Notes under the pieces: generated by a model
What the model was told of the DNA's origin: nothing
The model's database searches: none
Seen by the model: only the letters and a program-made list of their open reading frames with translations
Shown: one piece after another, positions 43,509 to 43,846 of the stretch
Numbering within the stretch: position 1 is the first letter of the stretch
Layout: each line of letters starts with the position of its first letter
Assembly (NCBI GenBank): GCA_027485575.1
Contig: JAIXQU010000148.1
Coordinates: 1 to 43,846 of the forward strand
Length of the DNA stretch: 43,846 nt
Source of the DNA: Cytophagaceae bacterium
GTDB taxonomy: Bacteria > Bacteroidota > Bacteroidia > Cytophagales > Flexibacteraceae
Reading direction: 5' to 3'
Translations under genes and position numbers: made by a program

Positions 43509-43846
43509 ATGAAATCTGTTTTTAACTTAGACATTGCCAAATCCGGTTGGTTCACCCTTGGGCTGATTTTTGTTTTTTCTTTTTTCCTATCATTTGAAGG
43601 TCATTCTCAAAAGTCATCCCGGATTAAATTGAAAGACCTGGAAAAATTGTTGGCAGATCCTGCCGATTCCTTAACAGTAATTAATTTTTGGGCCACCTGG
43701 TGCAAACCCTGCGTCAAAGAAATTCCTCATTTTGAAGCCACCAGAAAAAATCTGAAAAATAAATCCATCCGATTTTGGTATATATCTCTTGATTTTGCAG
43801 ACCAGCAAAAAACAAGGTTAGACCCTTTTGTAAAAGCAAAAATGAA
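43509..43846 (+). CDS. TlpA-like thioredoxin-fold protein (3' truncated by window end)
   Basis: The ATG at 43509 opens a frame that runs to the end of the window without a stop (112 codons). Residues about 14-34 (GWFTLGLIFVFSFFLSF) form an N-terminal signal or anchor segment, then LKDLEKLLADPADS-LTVINFWATWCKPCVKEIPHFEA shows the thioredoxin-fold strand and the redox motif WCKPC near residue 65. This is the TlpA/ResA-type arrangement of periplasmic thiol-disulfide reductases involved in cytochrome maturation or oxidative folding. The rest of the gene lies outside. It is divergent from nuoB. Confidence 0.85.
   Translation, partial: MKSVFNLDIAKSGWFTLGLIFVFSFFLSFEGHSQKSSRIKLKDLEKLLADPADSLTVINFWATWCKPCVKEIPHFEATRKNLKNKSIRFWYISLDFADQQKTRLDPFVKAKM

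Overview
The window looks like chromosomal DNA of a Bacteroidota bacterium, probably a gliding environmental lineage in the Chitinophagales/Saprospirales/Cytophagales range; I cannot place it more finely. The reasons are several very large exported proteins with type IX secretion (T9SS) sorting tails of both type A and type B (gliding-motility-associated C-terminus), a Bacteroidota-style SdhCAB complex with a di-heme cytochrome b, a TonB-dependent receptor with a carboxypeptidase-like N-terminal domain, PD40-OmpA architecture, scarce Shine-Dalgarno sites and low-to-moderate GC. No rRNA, tRNA, CRISPR array, integrase or intact transposase was seen.

Layout. 1-1.4 kb: 3' part of a PD40/OmpA cell-envelope protein, then a 0.5-kb intergenic stretch with strong inverted repeats. 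1.9-7.7 kb (minus): MFS transporter, GT9 glycosyltransferase, HMCES/YedK DNA-protein crosslink protein and a T9SS type B surface protein; the last three are almost contiguous. 7.96-11.34 kb (plus): sdhCAB, closed by a clear intrinsic terminator. 11.4-19.2 kb (minus): two giant surface proteins, one a YCF48-type propeller with a type A tail and one a PKD/SprB-like protein with a type B tail. 19.2-22.7 kb: a compositionally odd segment holding a two-copy LamG protein, flanked by about 0.85 kb of apparently decayed DNA on each side. 22.7-25.6 kb (minus): three-gene proton-translocating transhydrogenase (pntAA-pntAB-pntB). 25.7-27.3 kb: Lcl-type lipoprotein. 27.5-30.9 kb: pyruvate carboxylase. 31.0-33.3 kb: TonB-dependent receptor. 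33.5-38.5 kb (plus): 1644-residue T9SS protein with SBBP repeats and four about 160-residue PKD modules. 38.6-40.2 kb: small XRE-type regulator divergent from an ATP-grasp enzyme, with a symmetric four-half-site operator between them. 40.2-43.4 kb (minus): a large conserved protein of unknown function, a DUF4256 protein, and nuoC/nuoB without nuoA or nuoD beside them. 43.5 kb to the end: start of a TlpA-like thioredoxin.

How it fits together. The housekeeping part is energy and redox metabolism: succinate dehydrogenase/fumarate reductase, transhydrogenase, complex I subunits and anaplerotic pyruvate carboxylase. Interleaved are five T9SS cargo proteins that take up more than a third of the window, without any T9SS machinery gene. 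The items I find most worth a second look are the symmetric operator array at 39.10-39.17 kb, the GC-mosaic LamG gene with its decayed flanks, the exact 480-base periodicity in the 1644-residue protein, and the orphan nuoBC pair.
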